From Microbacterium sp. YJN-G (GTDB lineage Bacteria; Actinomycetota; Actinomycetes; Actinomycetales; Microbacteriaceae), in the NCBI RefSeq assembly GCF_015040615.1, contig NZ_CP060402.1, positions 3,100,001 to 3,164,000 on the forward strand: a stretch of DNA of 64,000 bases, read 5' to 3'. Position 1 is the stretch's first letter, and each line of letters starts with the position of its first letter. Position numbers and translations under genes: made by a program. Of the stretch, positions 1 to 8,451 are shown in pieces. The notes under the pieces were generated by a model. The model had not been told where the DNA came from. It saw only the letters and a program-made list of their open reading frames with translations, and did not search any database.

Positions 1-900
1 TGCTGGTTGAGGTAGTCGGTCATCGCACCGGTCCACTGGAACGGGGTGGCCTCGGCCTCGGGGATCGCGTCGAACATGACCTTCATCGCCTGGGCCTGTG
101 CCGGATCGAGGTCGCCCTCGACGGCGCTGACGACCTCTTCGGCGCCCTCAGCAGTGCCGGGCGCGAAGCCGACCGCGAGCTTGACGAACTCGACCTGGTT
201 CTCCTGGTTCGTGACGAACTCGGCGAAGGCGAGCGCCGCGGCCTTGTTGTCGGAGTCGGCGGCGACGTTCACTCCCTGCACGAACAGCGGCGGGATGCCG
301 GGGCGCGGCGTCGCGACGGTGTGCTCGAGCAGCGTCGGGGCCTTGGTGCGCAGGTCGCCCGCGAAACCGGAGCCGCCGGTGGAGTAGGCCACCTTCTCCT
401 GCAGGTACATCTCGGCGTTGCCGCCGTAGCTGCCGGTCAGCGACTCGGGCGGCATGGCGCCGGCCTTGTAGGCGTCGGCGTACTGCTCGATGATCTTCAC
501 TGCCTCGGGGGTGTTGAACACGAAGGTGCCGTCGTCATCCATGATGTCGATGTCGGCCGAGACGAAGGTGTCGAGACCAGGCATCGACGAGACGAGCTTG
601 ACCTTGCCGTTCGAGTCGGCCGCGACCTTCTTGGCCAGCTCGAGCCACGCGTCGGTGGTGGTGGGCAGGTCGGCCTCGGTCACGCCGTACTCGCCGAGCT
701 GCGCCATGTTCCACCACGACTCGTCGCTGCCCAGGTACCAGGGCAGACCGTAGGTGGAACTGGATGTCACCGCTCAGCTCGCCGCTCGTGTCGACCGGAC
801 CGGCGTCGCCGCCGGTGGGCGCGGTGCCACCCGTGCAGCCCGCAAGGGCGAGCGCGGTCACCGCGGCGAGTCCGGTGACGAGAGTCGTTCTGATCCTCAT
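1..900 (-). pseudogene. Sugar ABC transporter substrate-binding lipoprotein, broken and truncated by the window edge
   Basis: The ATG at 900 follows a strong AAGGAG site. The first 22 residues form a lipoprotein signal peptide ending in the lipobox ALAGC, followed by a Thr/Gly-rich linker and the start of the mature protein (GELSGDIQF). Near 752-758 the meaningful frame shifts by one, and reading resumes with a typical binding-protein segment (YGLPWYLGSDESWWN, then TTTDAWLELAKKV) that stays open to position 1. In family 1 extracellular binding proteins about 80-100 residues normally lie between these two blocks, so an internal deletion plus frameshift is inferred. The partner permeases would lie to the left. 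The divergent GH5 gene, the LacI gene and the GH38 gene suggest the ligand was a mannose-containing glycan. An assembly error cannot be excluded. Confidence 0.8.
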
Positions 901-956
901 GGACGTTCTCCTTCGAAGTGGTCCGGGATGTTCTCCACCGGTGGGTGGCATCCACG

Positions 957-972
957 ACTAAACCGTTATAGT
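957..972. promoter_or_regulatory. Putative LacI operator upstream of the divergent SBP and GH5 genes
   Basis: The 16-bp imperfect palindrome ACTAAACCGTTATAGT has outer arms ACTA/TAGT and a central CG. A sister site with the same arms lies in front of the LacI gene at 3397-3412. On the minus strand the site contains TATAAC, a plausible -10 box for the binding-protein gene, so binding would block that promoter. Assignment to the neighbouring LacI protein is inference. Confidence 0.6.
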
Positions 973-1042
973 GTCCATAGCATTGCACATGTCAGCCGTC
1001 TCGTCCAGCGAGAATCCCCCACCCCGTCCAGAAAGGACAGCG

Positions 1043-2344
1043 ATGTCCGCGACTCACTCCGCCGCGCCGCTGCGCTTCGGCGCCAACTACACGCCGTCGA
1101 CGAATTGGATGCACTCCTGGCTGTCGCTGAACCTCGATGACGTCCGTCGCGACTTCGCCGGACTGGCCGAGCTCGGCCTCGACCACGTGCGGATCTTCCC
1201 GCTGTGGACGGTGCTGCAGCCCAACCGCTCGCTGATCCGACCCGAGGCGGTCGCCGACGTGCGGGCGGTCGTCGACGTGGGCGCCGAGTTCGGTCTCGAC
1301 GTCAGCGTCGATGTCATCCAGGGGCACCTGTCGAGCTTCGATTTCGTGCCGTCATGGCTGTACACCTGGCACGACAAGAACATGTTCACGCACCCCGACG
1401 CCCTCAGCGGCCAGGTCGCCCTGGTCGAGCGGCTGGCGGCGGCACTGCGCGAGGCGCCGAACTTCCTCGGCTTCACCACGGGCAACGAGACCAACCAGTT
1501 CTCGGCGTCGGTGCACCCCTCGCCGTGGCCCGTGACCACGCCCGAGGCGGCGAACTGGATCACCACGCTGCTCGATGCGGCCGAGGCCGGCGCACCCGAG
1601 CAGGAGCATGTGCACAGCGAGTACGACGCGGCCTGGTACCTCGACGGGCACGGCTTCACCCCCGCACTGGCCGCGCGACTGGGCGCGATGACGACCGTGC
1701 ACTCCTGGATCTTCAACGGCACCGCGCAGCGCTACGGCGGCCGCTCAGCGGCATCCGATCGCCATGCCGAGTACATGATCGAGGTGTCGCGCGCGTTCGC
1801 GACCGACCCGCAGCGCCGCACCTGGCTGCAGGAGGTCGGGGCGCCCTCGAACTGCCTGACCGATGACGAGATGCCCGGTTTCCTCGAGGCGACCGTGCGG
1901 CACGCGGCCCGCACCGAGAACCTGTGGGGCGTCACCTGGTGGTGCTCGCACGACGTGAGCCGGTCGCTGGTCGACTTCCCCGACCTGGAGTACACGCTCG
2001 GGCTCATCGACCAGTCCGGCGCCGCCAAGCCCATCGGGCGCCGCTTCGCCGAGATCATCCCCGAACTGCGCGCCCGCACGCCGCGCGTGCCGCGCGCGCT
2101 CGGCATCGTGATCGAGGTCGACGAGCACGACACCCCGGTCAGCCGCGGCGCTCTCGCGCCGGGCGGTCCGGTCTTCGAGGCCTGGGTCACGGCGTGCGAG
2201 AACGGGGCGGACGCCACGTTCGTCACCTCGAAGGATGCCGTCGACCCGGCCGCCCTCGCCGCGCGCGGCATCACCGAGCTGGTGCGCCCCGACCTGTCGC
2301 AGGACGTGCCGGCCTACGCCTCGAACAACACTGTCGTCGACTGA
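1043..2344 (+). CDS. Glycoside hydrolase family 5 protein, probably GH5_18 beta-mannosidase
   Basis: A 433-residue protein without an evident signal peptide, so probably cytoplasmic. The ATG at 1043 is preceded by AAAGGACAG. It has the (beta/alpha)8 features of clan A hydrolases: FGANYTPS at the N-terminus, the acid/base Glu in GNET (residue 149) and the probable nucleophile Glu in LQEVGAPS (residue 264). The N-terminal block ([30 protein letters not shown]) resembles what I recall of actinobacterial GH5_18 enzymes, which release mannose from the Man-beta-1,4-GlcNAc core of N-glycans. The GH38 alpha-mannosidase on the far side of the LacI gene fits that role. The subfamily is from memory and not verified; the GH5-like fold and catalytic pair are well supported. 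Confidence 0.8.
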   Translation: MSATHSAAPLRFGANYTPSTNWMHSWLSLNLDDVRRDFAGLAELGLDHVRIFPLWTVLQPNRSLIRPEAVADVRAVVDVGAEFGLDVSVDVIQGHLSSFDFVPSWLYTWHDKNMFTHPDALSGQVALVERLAAALREAPNFLGFTTGNETNQFSASVHPSPWPVTTPEAANWITTLLDAAEAGAPEQEHVHSEYDAAWYLDGHGFTPALAARLGAMTTVHSWIFNGTAQRYGGRSAASDRHAEYMIEVSRAFATDPQRRTWLQEVGAPSNCLTDDEMPGFLEATVRHAARTENLWGVTWWCSHDVSRSLVDFPDLEYTLGLIDQSGAAKPIGRRFAEIIPELRARTPRVPRALGIVIEVDEHDTPVSRGALAPGGPVFEAWVTACENGADATFVTSKDAVDPAALAARGITELVRPDLSQDVPAYASNNTVVD

Positions 2345-2356
2345 GAGCCCTGACCC

Positions 2357-3385
2357 TCACGCCACCGCAGGCCTGCCGGTGCTCTCCCGCACGGTGAGCA
2401 CCGGCACGGGCCCCGTGCGGTCGAGCAGCGTCTCGGGCGCGTCGAGCTGCTCGAGCAGGAACTCCGCGGCGCGCTCGCCCAGGGTGAACGTATCCCTGGT
2501 CAGGCAGGTGATCGCGGGGTGCACGAGCCCGGTGACGACCGAGTCGTCGAACGATGCCAGCGACAGCTCGCCCGGCACCGCGACGCCCATCTCCTGCGTG
2601 ATGCGCAGCCCCGCGATCGCCATCACGTCGTTGTCGAACACGACGGCCGAGGGGCGTTCGCGCCGGCTCAGCAGCATCCGCATCACCGCCGAGACCTGCG
2701 CGGGCGAGTAGTCGGTCTCGAGCACCTCGCCGACGACTCCGCGCTCGCTCAGGCCGCGCAGCACGCCGGCGCGCAGGCGGGCGTGCTCGTACTCGGCGGG
2801 ACCGGAGAGGTAGACGATGTGGCGGTGGCCGAGCCCTGCGAGGTAGCCGAACACCGAGTCGGCCGCGGCGGCGTCGTCGATCCAGATGGTCGCGGGCGCA
2901 TCCTCACGCGAGGGCTGACCGCCGATCGTGACCGACGGCAGCCCGAGCGAGCGCAGCAGCGCGGGACGCGGGTCGCCGTCTCGCGGGTCGAGCACGAACA
3001 CCCCGTCGACCTGGTTCGCCCGGCGCCACCGCCGGTAGGTGTCCATCTCCTCGTCGATCGATGGCACGACCACCAGCTGCAGTCCGATGCGGTGCTGAGC
3101 GAGTGCCGACTGCGCACCGGCGATGAGGTCGGTGAAGAACGCCTCGGTGCCGAGGGTGCGTGCGGGACGGTTGACGGCGAAGCCGACGACACCGGCGCGG
3201 GCGCCGACCAGGGCGCGCGCGGTCGAGCTGGGCCGCCAGTCGTGCTGATCGGCGATCGCGAGGATGCGCTGCCGGGTCTCTTCACTGACTCCGGGGCGCC
3301 CGTTCAGCGCGAAGGACACCGCGCCGGGGGACACTCCCGCCTGTCGCGCGATGTCCGCGATGGTGACACGCTTGGACCGTGACAT
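2357..3385 (-). CDS. LacI family transcriptional regulator
   Basis: A 342-residue protein with a canonical LacI helix-turn-helix at residues 6-55 (TIADIARQAGVSPGAVSFALNG) and hinge helix (SSTARALVG), followed by a periplasmic-binding-protein-like effector domain (residues about 62-340). It lies between the GH5 gene and the divergent GH38 gene. Two similar palindromes, one 12 bp upstream of its own start (3397-3412) and one at 957-972, are the natural operator candidates. It would therefore repress itself and the mannoside genes, probably responding to a mannose-containing saccharide; the effector cannot be read from the sequence. Confidence 0.92.
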   Translation of the reverse strand: MSRSKRVTIADIARQAGVSPGAVSFALNGRPGVSEETRQRILAIADQHDWRPSSTARALVGARAGVVGFAVNRPARTLGTEAFFTDLIAGAQSALAQHRIGLQLVVVPSIDEEMDTYRRWRRANQVDGVFVLDPRDGDPRPALLRSLGLPSVTIGGQPSREDAPATIWIDDAAAADSVFGYLAGLGHRHIVYLSGPAEYEHARLRAGVLRGLSERGVVGEVLETDYSPAQVSAVMRMLLSRRERPSAVVFDNDVMAIAGLRITQEMGVAVPGELSLASFDDSVVTGLVHPAITCLTRDTFTLGERAAEFLLEQLDAPETLLDRTGPVPVLTVRESTGRPAVA

Positions 3386-3396
3386 AGACTCACCGT

Positions 3397-3412
3397 ACTA
3401 GATCGTTTTAGT
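3397..3412. promoter_or_regulatory. Putative LacI operator between lacI-type gene and GH38 gene
   Basis: The sequence ACTAGATCGTTTTAGT reads ACTAAAACGATCTAGT on the other strand. It matches the 957-972 site in both outer tetramers, the central CG and several flanking positions. It lies just upstream of the LacI start (3385) and about 65 bp before the GH38 start, as expected for an autoregulating local repressor. Confidence 0.65.
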
Positions 3413-3476
3413 ATCGATCGACTCGATGGCCCCCTCAGCCGATCGCCCTCATTCTCGCATTGCGAAGGAGCACACC

Positions 3477-6400
3477 GTGCACGAAGAGACCTCCCTCACT
3501 GTCGGACGCGTGAATCGGGTGCTGACCGAACGCGTCCGCCCCGCGATCCACTCCTCGCGGGTGCCGCTCGAGATCGCCGCCCATGTGCTGCCCGGCGAAC
3601 CCATCGCCCCGGCTGAGGGGCTGGCGCTGGAGTTCGAGCCGTTCACGGCGGGCAGCATGTGGGGCCCCGCCTGGAGCACCACCTGGTTCCGGGTGCGGGG
3701 CCAGGTGCCGGCCGACTGGGCAGGCAAGCGCATCGAGGCGATCATCGACCTCGGCTTCGACATCAACATGCCCGGCTTCCAGTGCGAGGCTCTCGCCTAC
3801 CGCCCCGACGGCACCCCGATGAAGAGCATCAACCCGCGCAACCAGTGGGTGGCGATCGAGGCCGGGCCGGGCCGGGCCGTGGAGTTCTACCTCGAGGGCG
3901 CCGCCAACCCGGTGCTGCTCGACTACCACCCGTTCCTGCCGACGCAGGAGGGCGACATCCGCACCTCCTCGTCCGAGCCGCTGTATCGCGTACGGCACAT
4001 GGATCTCGCCGTGTTCGAGGCCGAGGTCTTCGAGCTCTCGCTCGACCTCGAGGTGCTCATCGAACTGCAGGCCGAGCTGCCCGAGACCAGTCCGCGCCGC
4101 ATGCGCATCCTGCAGGCGCTCGACAACGCCCTCGACGCCCTCGACCTGCAGCGCATCGTGGAGACTGCGGCCGAGGCGCGCGGGCAGCTGACCGAGGTAC
4201 TCGCCGCACCGGCCGACGCGAGCGCCCACCGCATCGCCGCGATCGGCCACGCGCACATCGACTCGGCGTGGCTGTGGCCCGTGCGCGAGACGATCCGCAA
4301 GGTCGCCCGCACCACCTCGTCGATGACGACGCTCATCGACGAGCAGCCCGACTTCCTGTACGGCATGTCGAGCGCCCAGCAGTACGCCTGGATCAAGGAG
4401 CACCGGCCCGAGGTCTTCGCCCGGGTGAAGGATGCCGTCGCCGGCGGCCGCTTCCTGCCACTGGGCGGCATGTGGGTCGAGTCCGACACGGTCATGCCGA
4501 CCGGCGAGTCGCTGGTGCGCCAGTTCTCGCACGGCCAGCGGTTCTTCGAGCGCGAGTTCGGCATCCGCTCGAAGGGCGTGTGGCTGCCCGACAGCTTCGG
4601 CTACTCCCCCGCACTGCCGCAGCTCATGCGCCGGGCCGGCTTCGAGTGGTTCTTCACGCAGAAGATCTCGTGGAACCAGCGCAACGTCTTCCCGCACCAC
4701 AGCTTCCTGTGGGAGGGCATCGACGGCTCGCGGATGTTCACGCACTTCCCGTCGATGGACACCTACAACTCGCAGCTGTCCGGCATGGAGGTCGCCAAGG
4801 CGAGCCGCCAGTTCAAGGAGAACCGCGTCGCGACGATGTCGGTGGCGCCGGTCGGCTGGGGCGACGGCGGCGGCGGGACAACCCGCGAGATGACCGGCAA
4901 GGCGCAGCGATTGGCCGACCTCGAGGGTTCGGCACGCGTCGAGTGGAAGCATCCGGATGCCTTCTTCGCCGACGCCCGCGCCGAGCTGACCGACCCCGCC
5001 GTCTGGGTGGGCGAGCTCTACCTCGAGCTGCACCGCGGCACGCTCACCAGCCAGCACGCCACCAAGGCGCTGCACCGCTGGGCCGAGCAGGCGCTCATCG
5101 AGGCCGAACTGTGGGCGGCCACCGCTGCCGTGCAGCAGGGCGCCGAGTACGACCACGAGGAGTTCGACCGGCTGTGGCAGCTCGTGCTGCTGCACGAGTT
5201 CCACGACATCCTGCCCGGTACGTCGATCGCCTGGGTGCACCGTGAGGCCGTCGAGGTGCTCGCGGGGGTGATCACAGATGCCGAGGCGCTGTCGATCGCG
5301 GCCCGCGAGGTGCTCGCCGGCTCCGGCGACACCCTGCTGCGGTTCACGCCCACCTCGGTGGGCACGGCATCCGGCACCCGCGCTCTGGGCGCGACGGCGG
5401 TGAAGCCGTCGGACTTCGAGAGCGGCCCCGCGAGCATCTCCGAGCGGCCCGACGGTTTCGTGCTCGAGAACGAGCTCGTCGCCGTGCACGTCTCGGCCGA
5501 GGGCCTGATCACCTCGGCCGTCGACAAGGCGACCGGACGCGAGACGATCCCCGCCGGGAAGCCCGCGAACCTGTTCCAGCTGCACCAGGACTTCCCGAAC
5601 ATGTGGGATGCCTGGGACATCGACCGCTACTACCGCAACCGCGTCGACGACATCACCTCGGTGACGTCGATCTCGGGCACGATCATCGACGGTGCGGCGA
5701 CGATCGTCGTCACCCGCGAGTTCTCGCAGTCCAGGATTGAGCAGACGATCGTGCTGCGTCCCGACTCGCGCACGGTGCTGCTGCTGAACGACATCGACTG
5801 GAACGAGACCGAGAAGCTGCTCAAGCTCGCCTTCCCGCTCGACCTGTTCGCCCGCGACACGCTCGCCGAGACGCAGTTCGGCTTCCAGCGCCGCGTCACC
5901 CACGTGAACACGAGCTGGGAGGCGGCGAAGTTCGAGACCTCGATGCACCGCTTCGTGCTCGCCCAGGAGGACGACGGCTTCGGCGCCGCGCTCGTGAACG
6001 ACTCGATCTACGGGTACGACACGTCGCGCGAGGTCGACGGCGACGACGTCACGACGACGATCCGCCTGTCGCTGCTGCGCGCCCCGCGCTTCCCCGACCC
6101 CGACACCGACCACGGCCGTCACGAGATCGAGGTCGGCCTGGTGATCGGAGCGGATGCCGAGATCGCCACCGCCGAGGGCATCCGCCTCAACGCCCCGGCC
6201 ACGCTGGTGCGCGGCGCGAACGAGGTCGAGCCGCTCGTCTCGATCACCGGCGACGGCGTCGTGGTGTCGTCGGTGAAGCTCGCCGACGACCGCTCGGGCG
6301 ACGTGATCGTGCGCCTCTACGAGTCGCTGGGCCGTCGCACCACGGGCGCCCTGTCGGTGGGCTTCGAGCACACCGGCATCCGCGAGGTGTCGCTGATCGA

Positions 6401-6485
6401 GGACGAACTCGACGACGCCCGCACCGGCGGCGAGTTCTCACTCAAGCCGTTCGAGGTGCGCACGCTGCGCATCGCGCGGGGCTGA
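3477..6485 (+). CDS. Glycoside hydrolase family 38 alpha-mannosidase
   Basis: A 1002-residue retaining alpha-mannosidase. The GTG at 3477 was chosen because AAGGAG ends 6 bp before it; an ATG at 3426 would add 17 residues without a ribosome site. After an N-terminal beta-domain, the catalytic domain begins with GHAHIDSAWLW, giving zinc ligands His258 and Asp262 (with His260). The nucleophile is Asp372 in WLPDSFGY, and HEFHDILPGTS supplies further zinc and active-site residues. The C-terminal half is the usual GH38 beta-sandwich. There is no signal peptide, so it should act on imported oligosaccharides alongside the GH5 enzyme. Length and domain order are typical of bacterial GH38. Confidence 0.95.
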   Translation: MHEETSLTVGRVNRVLTERVRPAIHSSRVPLEIAAHVLPGEPIAPAEGLALEFEPFTAGSMWGPAWSTTWFRVRGQVPADWAGKRIEAIIDLGFDINMPGFQCEALAYRPDGTPMKSINPRNQWVAIEAGPGRAVEFYLEGAANPVLLDYHPFLPTQEGDIRTSSSEPLYRVRHMDLAVFEAEVFELSLDLEVLIELQAELPETSPRRMRILQALDNALDALDLQRIVETAAEARGQLTEVLAAPADASAHRIAAIGHAHIDSAWLWPVRETIRKVARTTSSMTTLIDEQPDFLYGMSSAQQYAWIKEHRPEVFARVKDAVAGGRFLPLGGMWVESDTVMPTGESLVRQFSHGQRFFEREFGIRSKGVWLPDSFGYSPALPQLMRRAGFEWFFTQKISWNQRNVFPHHSFLWEGIDGSRMFTHFPSMDTYNSQLSGMEVAKASRQFKENRVATMSVAPVGWGDGGGGTTREMTGKAQRLADLEGSARVEWKHPDAFFADARAELTDPAVWVGELYLELHRGTLTSQHATKALHRWAEQALIEAELWAATAAVQQGAEYDHEEFDRLWQLVLLHEFHDILPGTSIAWVHREAVEVLAGVITDAEALSIAAREVLAGSGDTLLRFTPTSVGTASGTRALGATAVKPSDFESGPASISERPDGFVLENELVAVHVSAEGLITSAVDKATGRETIPAGKPANLFQLHQDFPNMWDAWDIDRYYRNRVDDITSVTSISGTIIDGAATIVVTREFSQSRIEQTIVLRPDSRTVLLLNDIDWNETEKLLKLAFPLDLFARDTLAETQFGFQRRVTHVNTSWEAAKFETSMHRFVLAQEDDGFGAALVNDSIYGYDTSREVDGDDVTTTIRLSLLRAPRFPDPDTDHGRHEIEVGLVIGADAEIATAEGIRLNAPATLVRGANEVEPLVSITGDGVVVSSVKLADDRSGDVIVRLYESLGRRTTGALSVGFEHTGIREVSLIEDELDDARTGGEFSLKPFEVRTLRIARG

Positions 6486-6496
6486 CCCCTCTCCGC

Positions 6497-6531
6497 AGGT
6501 CGTCGGGCGCGTCACGCGCGCCCGACGACCT
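6497..6531. terminator. Bidirectional terminator hairpin after the GH38 gene
   Basis: A perfect 15-bp stem (arms 6497-6511 and 6517-6531) with a 5-base loop lies between two convergent genes. The stop codon of the minus-strand membrane gene falls in the loop, so its last codons form one arm. There is no U-tract, as is usual in high-GC actinobacteria. Confidence 0.7.
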
Positions 6532-7156
6532 CCGGCACCCGCTGCGGCGTGAGGACGGAGAGCACGATCGCCGCGGCGCCCAGAAGCAGCAGCACGACGG
6601 GAATCGCCAGTTCGGCGAGCGACCGCGCGGCCAGTGCGGCATCCAGCGGAAGCGGCGTGCTGATGAACAGCAGCACACGGCCGGCGACGATCACGGCCAG
6701 CGCCGCCAGCGGCATCCAGCGCCAGGGCGACGCGACCACACCCGCGCGCAGGATCTGCACGGAGGCGATGAGCGCCAGCGCCAGTCCGATCACGTCGATC
6801 GTGATCGAGACGATCAGGTGCGTCATCGCGAACCGCTCGGCGGCGTCCGGGCCGGTGCCGACAGGGAGTGCCGTCATGAGCAGCCTCACCGCGGGCCCCG
6901 CGATGACCCACAGCCCGAGTGCGACCAGTGCGGCGGTTCCCAGCGGACGTCGTGCTGTCACGCTGCCGCCGCACCCCAGACCGACGGCGAACACGACGAA
7001 GGCCGCCGCCTGCACGGTGAGTGCGACCCATCCCGAGAGCGGCTGCGGGCCGAGCGGTATGCCGAACCACAGCACCGCTGCCACGACCAGAAGAATCCCG
7101 CCGACCAGCCAGGTCGTACGGCGAACGCGCGTCCCCTCAACGTCCACGTCGATCAT
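6512..7156 (-). CDS. Predicted integral membrane protein (paralog of 7582-8250)
   Basis: A 214-residue protein with about six hydrophobic segments and no motif of known function. The ATG at 7156 was chosen because the first membrane segment (TTWLVGGILLVVAAVLWF) follows within 14 residues; upstream in-frame codons encode arginine-rich sequence that looks non-coding. It shares several blocks with the next minus-strand gene: RRTT-x-x-VGG near the N-terminus, GLG-x-G-x-SVT in the middle and RAGV-x-x-x-PW-x-W near the C-terminus. The two are probably diverged duplicates. Function is unknown. Confidence 0.7.
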   Translation of the reverse strand: MIDVDVEGTRVRRTTWLVGGILLVVAAVLWFGIPLGPQPLSGWVALTVQAAAFVVFAVGLGCGGSVTARRPLGTAALVALGLWVIAGPAVRLLMTALPVGTGPDAAERFAMTHLIVSITIDVIGLALALIASVQILRAGVVASPWRWMPLAALAVIVAGRVLLFISTPLPLDAALAARSLAELAIPVVLLLLGAAAIVLSVLTPQRVPEVVGRA

Positions 7157-7301
7157 GACCCCACCATAGCGGGGCGGCCGGACGCGCTCTCTTGCGATTG
7201 GCAAAGGAATGGCGCTTCTTTTGCCCTGATTCCGCGATAAGAGTTCCGAACCATGCGTGAGGGTGGGATGAGACCACTCATCCACGCGCAAAGGAGCCCT
7301 C

Positions 7302-7412
7302 ATGGACCGCGACGACAGCAACGCCCTCTTCGACAGCGACGCGCTGCTGCACATTGGCCGCCCCTACTGGTTCGACCGGCACCCCTCGCAGGCCGAGGGC
7401 GAGGACTTCTGA
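7302..7412 (+). CDS. 36-residue small protein with strong ribosome site
   Basis: The ATG at 7302 is preceded at proper spacing by AAAGGAG (7291-7297). The ORF encodes 36 residues, acidic and aromatic (MDRDDSNALFDSDALL, then GRPYWFDRHPSQAEGEDF), with no membrane segment or signal. The leader carries a small hairpin, GGATGAG / CTCATCC (7266-7272 with 7277-7283), just before the ribosome site. A second inverted repeat (7200-7207 with 7218-7225) lies further upstream in a relatively AT-rich stretch. It reads divergently from the upstream membrane gene. The ribosome site and upstream structure argue for a translated small ORF; its role is unknown. Confidence 0.5.
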   Translation: MDRDDSNALFDSDALLHIGRPYWFDRHPSQAEGEDF

Positions 7413-7461
7413 GCGAGCCTGCCTCGCCCTTCTCTCATCTCCCGCCCCTCCCGCCTCTCCC

Positions 7462-7543
7462 GCCGAAACCCCTCCTGGTCGCCGAAACCCCTCGTGAATC
7501 ACGTGAATCACGAGGGGTATCGACATTCATGAAGGGTTTCGGC
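7462..7543. repeat. 82-bp palindromic intergenic repeat, copy A
   Basis: An outer inverted repeat (GCCGAAACCC at 7462-7471 with GGGTTTCGGC at 7534-7543) encloses an inner stem of 11 bp (7487-7497 with 7508-7518). Copy B at 8341-8422 has exactly the same length and about 84% identity by eye. Differences in the inner stem are compensated on both sides, so the fold rather than the sequence is conserved. The element follows the 36-residue ORF and precedes the end of the convergent membrane gene, so it may also act as a terminator. Confidence 0.75.
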
Positions 7544-7581
7544 GGATGGGCTCCGTGGTTGCGGAGAGTCGACACACGCTG

Positions 7582-8250
7582 TCAGCCGGCGGATGCCGTG
7601 CGGCGATAGGCGAGGAGTCCGACGAGGATCATCCCGCCGCCCAGCACGACGATGCCGGCGGCCTGGACCGTCGTGATGACCTGATACAGCACGGTTTCGG
7701 GCATCCTCCACGACAGCACGGCGACCACCGCGATGCCGGCCTTCACTGCTTCACCGACGATGCTGGCGATGAGGGCCGGGAGGGCGAGCCATCCCCAGGG
7801 CGCCGGAATGACCCCGGCCCTCGCTATGGCCAGGCCTGCGATGACTGAACCCACCAGCGCCCCGATCGCTATAACGGCGATCAGCCCCCACAGGATCATC
7901 AGGCACGCGAATGGATGCAGCAGTCCGCTCGCGAACGCCAGAAGCATCACCGGCACAGAGAGAACGTAGAAGACCGGGCTCAGGAGCGCGGCGGTGACAC
8001 CCACGAGGATCAGAGCGACTCGTGGCCGCGTCTGCATCCCCGTCACCGAGCTGCCGTGCCCCAGCCCGATCGCCGGAACCACGGTGCCTGCGAGCACCAA
8101 CAGAGCGACGACGATGACCAGTGCCTGGGCGTGGGGAACGAGCAACATGAGCGGTCCGCACAAGGCAAGCGCACCGCCGCCGACGAACAGCGTCGTCCTC
8201 CGGGCAGTGACCGTTCCAGCATCCGTCGTGTTCTGCGTTGTCAGCATCAT
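7582..8250 (-). CDS. Predicted integral membrane protein (paralog of 6512-7156)
   Basis: A 222-residue protein with about six membrane segments. Two ATG codons in tandem (8250 and 8247) could start it, and no clear ribosome site is visible. It shares RRTT-x-x-VGG, GLG-x-G-x-SVT and RAGV-x-x-PW-x-W with the protein at 6512-7156, so the pair look like an old tandem duplication. Copies of the 82-bp palindromic repeat lie on both sides of this gene. No functional motif was recognised. Confidence 0.7.
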   Translation of the reverse strand: MMLTTQNTTDAGTVTARRTTLFVGGGALALCGPLMLLVPHAQALVIVVALLVLAGTVVPAIGLGHGSSVTGMQTRPRVALILVGVTAALLSPVFYVLSVPVMLLAFASGLLHPFACLMILWGLIAVIAIGALVGSVIAGLAIARAGVIPAPWGWLALPALIASIVGEAVKAGIAVVAVLSWRMPETVLYQVITTVQAAGIVVLGGGMILVGLLAYRRTASAG

Positions 8251-8340
8251 GGCCGCGACGCTACGCCGCCGCAGCCACGCGCGTCATGAGTTATCCACAG
8301 CCCCGCCGACGTCCCCGCGCCCCGAGCCCTCTCCCCTCAC

Positions 8341-8422
8341 GCCGCAACCCCTCCTGGTTGTCGAAACCCCTCCGGAATCACGTCATTCCGGAGGGGTCTC
8401 GGCATTCACGAGGGGTTTCGGC
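8341..8422. repeat. 82-bp palindromic intergenic repeat, copy B
   Basis: The second copy of the element at 7462-7543, in the same orientation and of the same length. In the inner stem, GT...AC of copy A is replaced by CG...CG in copy B, keeping pairing. It lies between the glyS stop and the start of the membrane gene at 8250 and may terminate glyS transcription. Confidence 0.75.
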
Positions 8423-8451
8423 GGGGCGGTGTGGGGGGCGGGGCAGGCGGG

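Noticed and set aside
3435..6371. Very long open frame opposite the GH38 gene
   Set aside because: It is a mirror of a clearly real gene in GC-rich DNA; the translation is low-complexity Arg/Val/Leu/Gly with no domain.
8291..8299. Perfect DnaA box TTATCCACA
   Set aside because: It is single, with no cluster, AT-rich unwinding region or dnaA/dnaN genes nearby, so it does not mark an origin.
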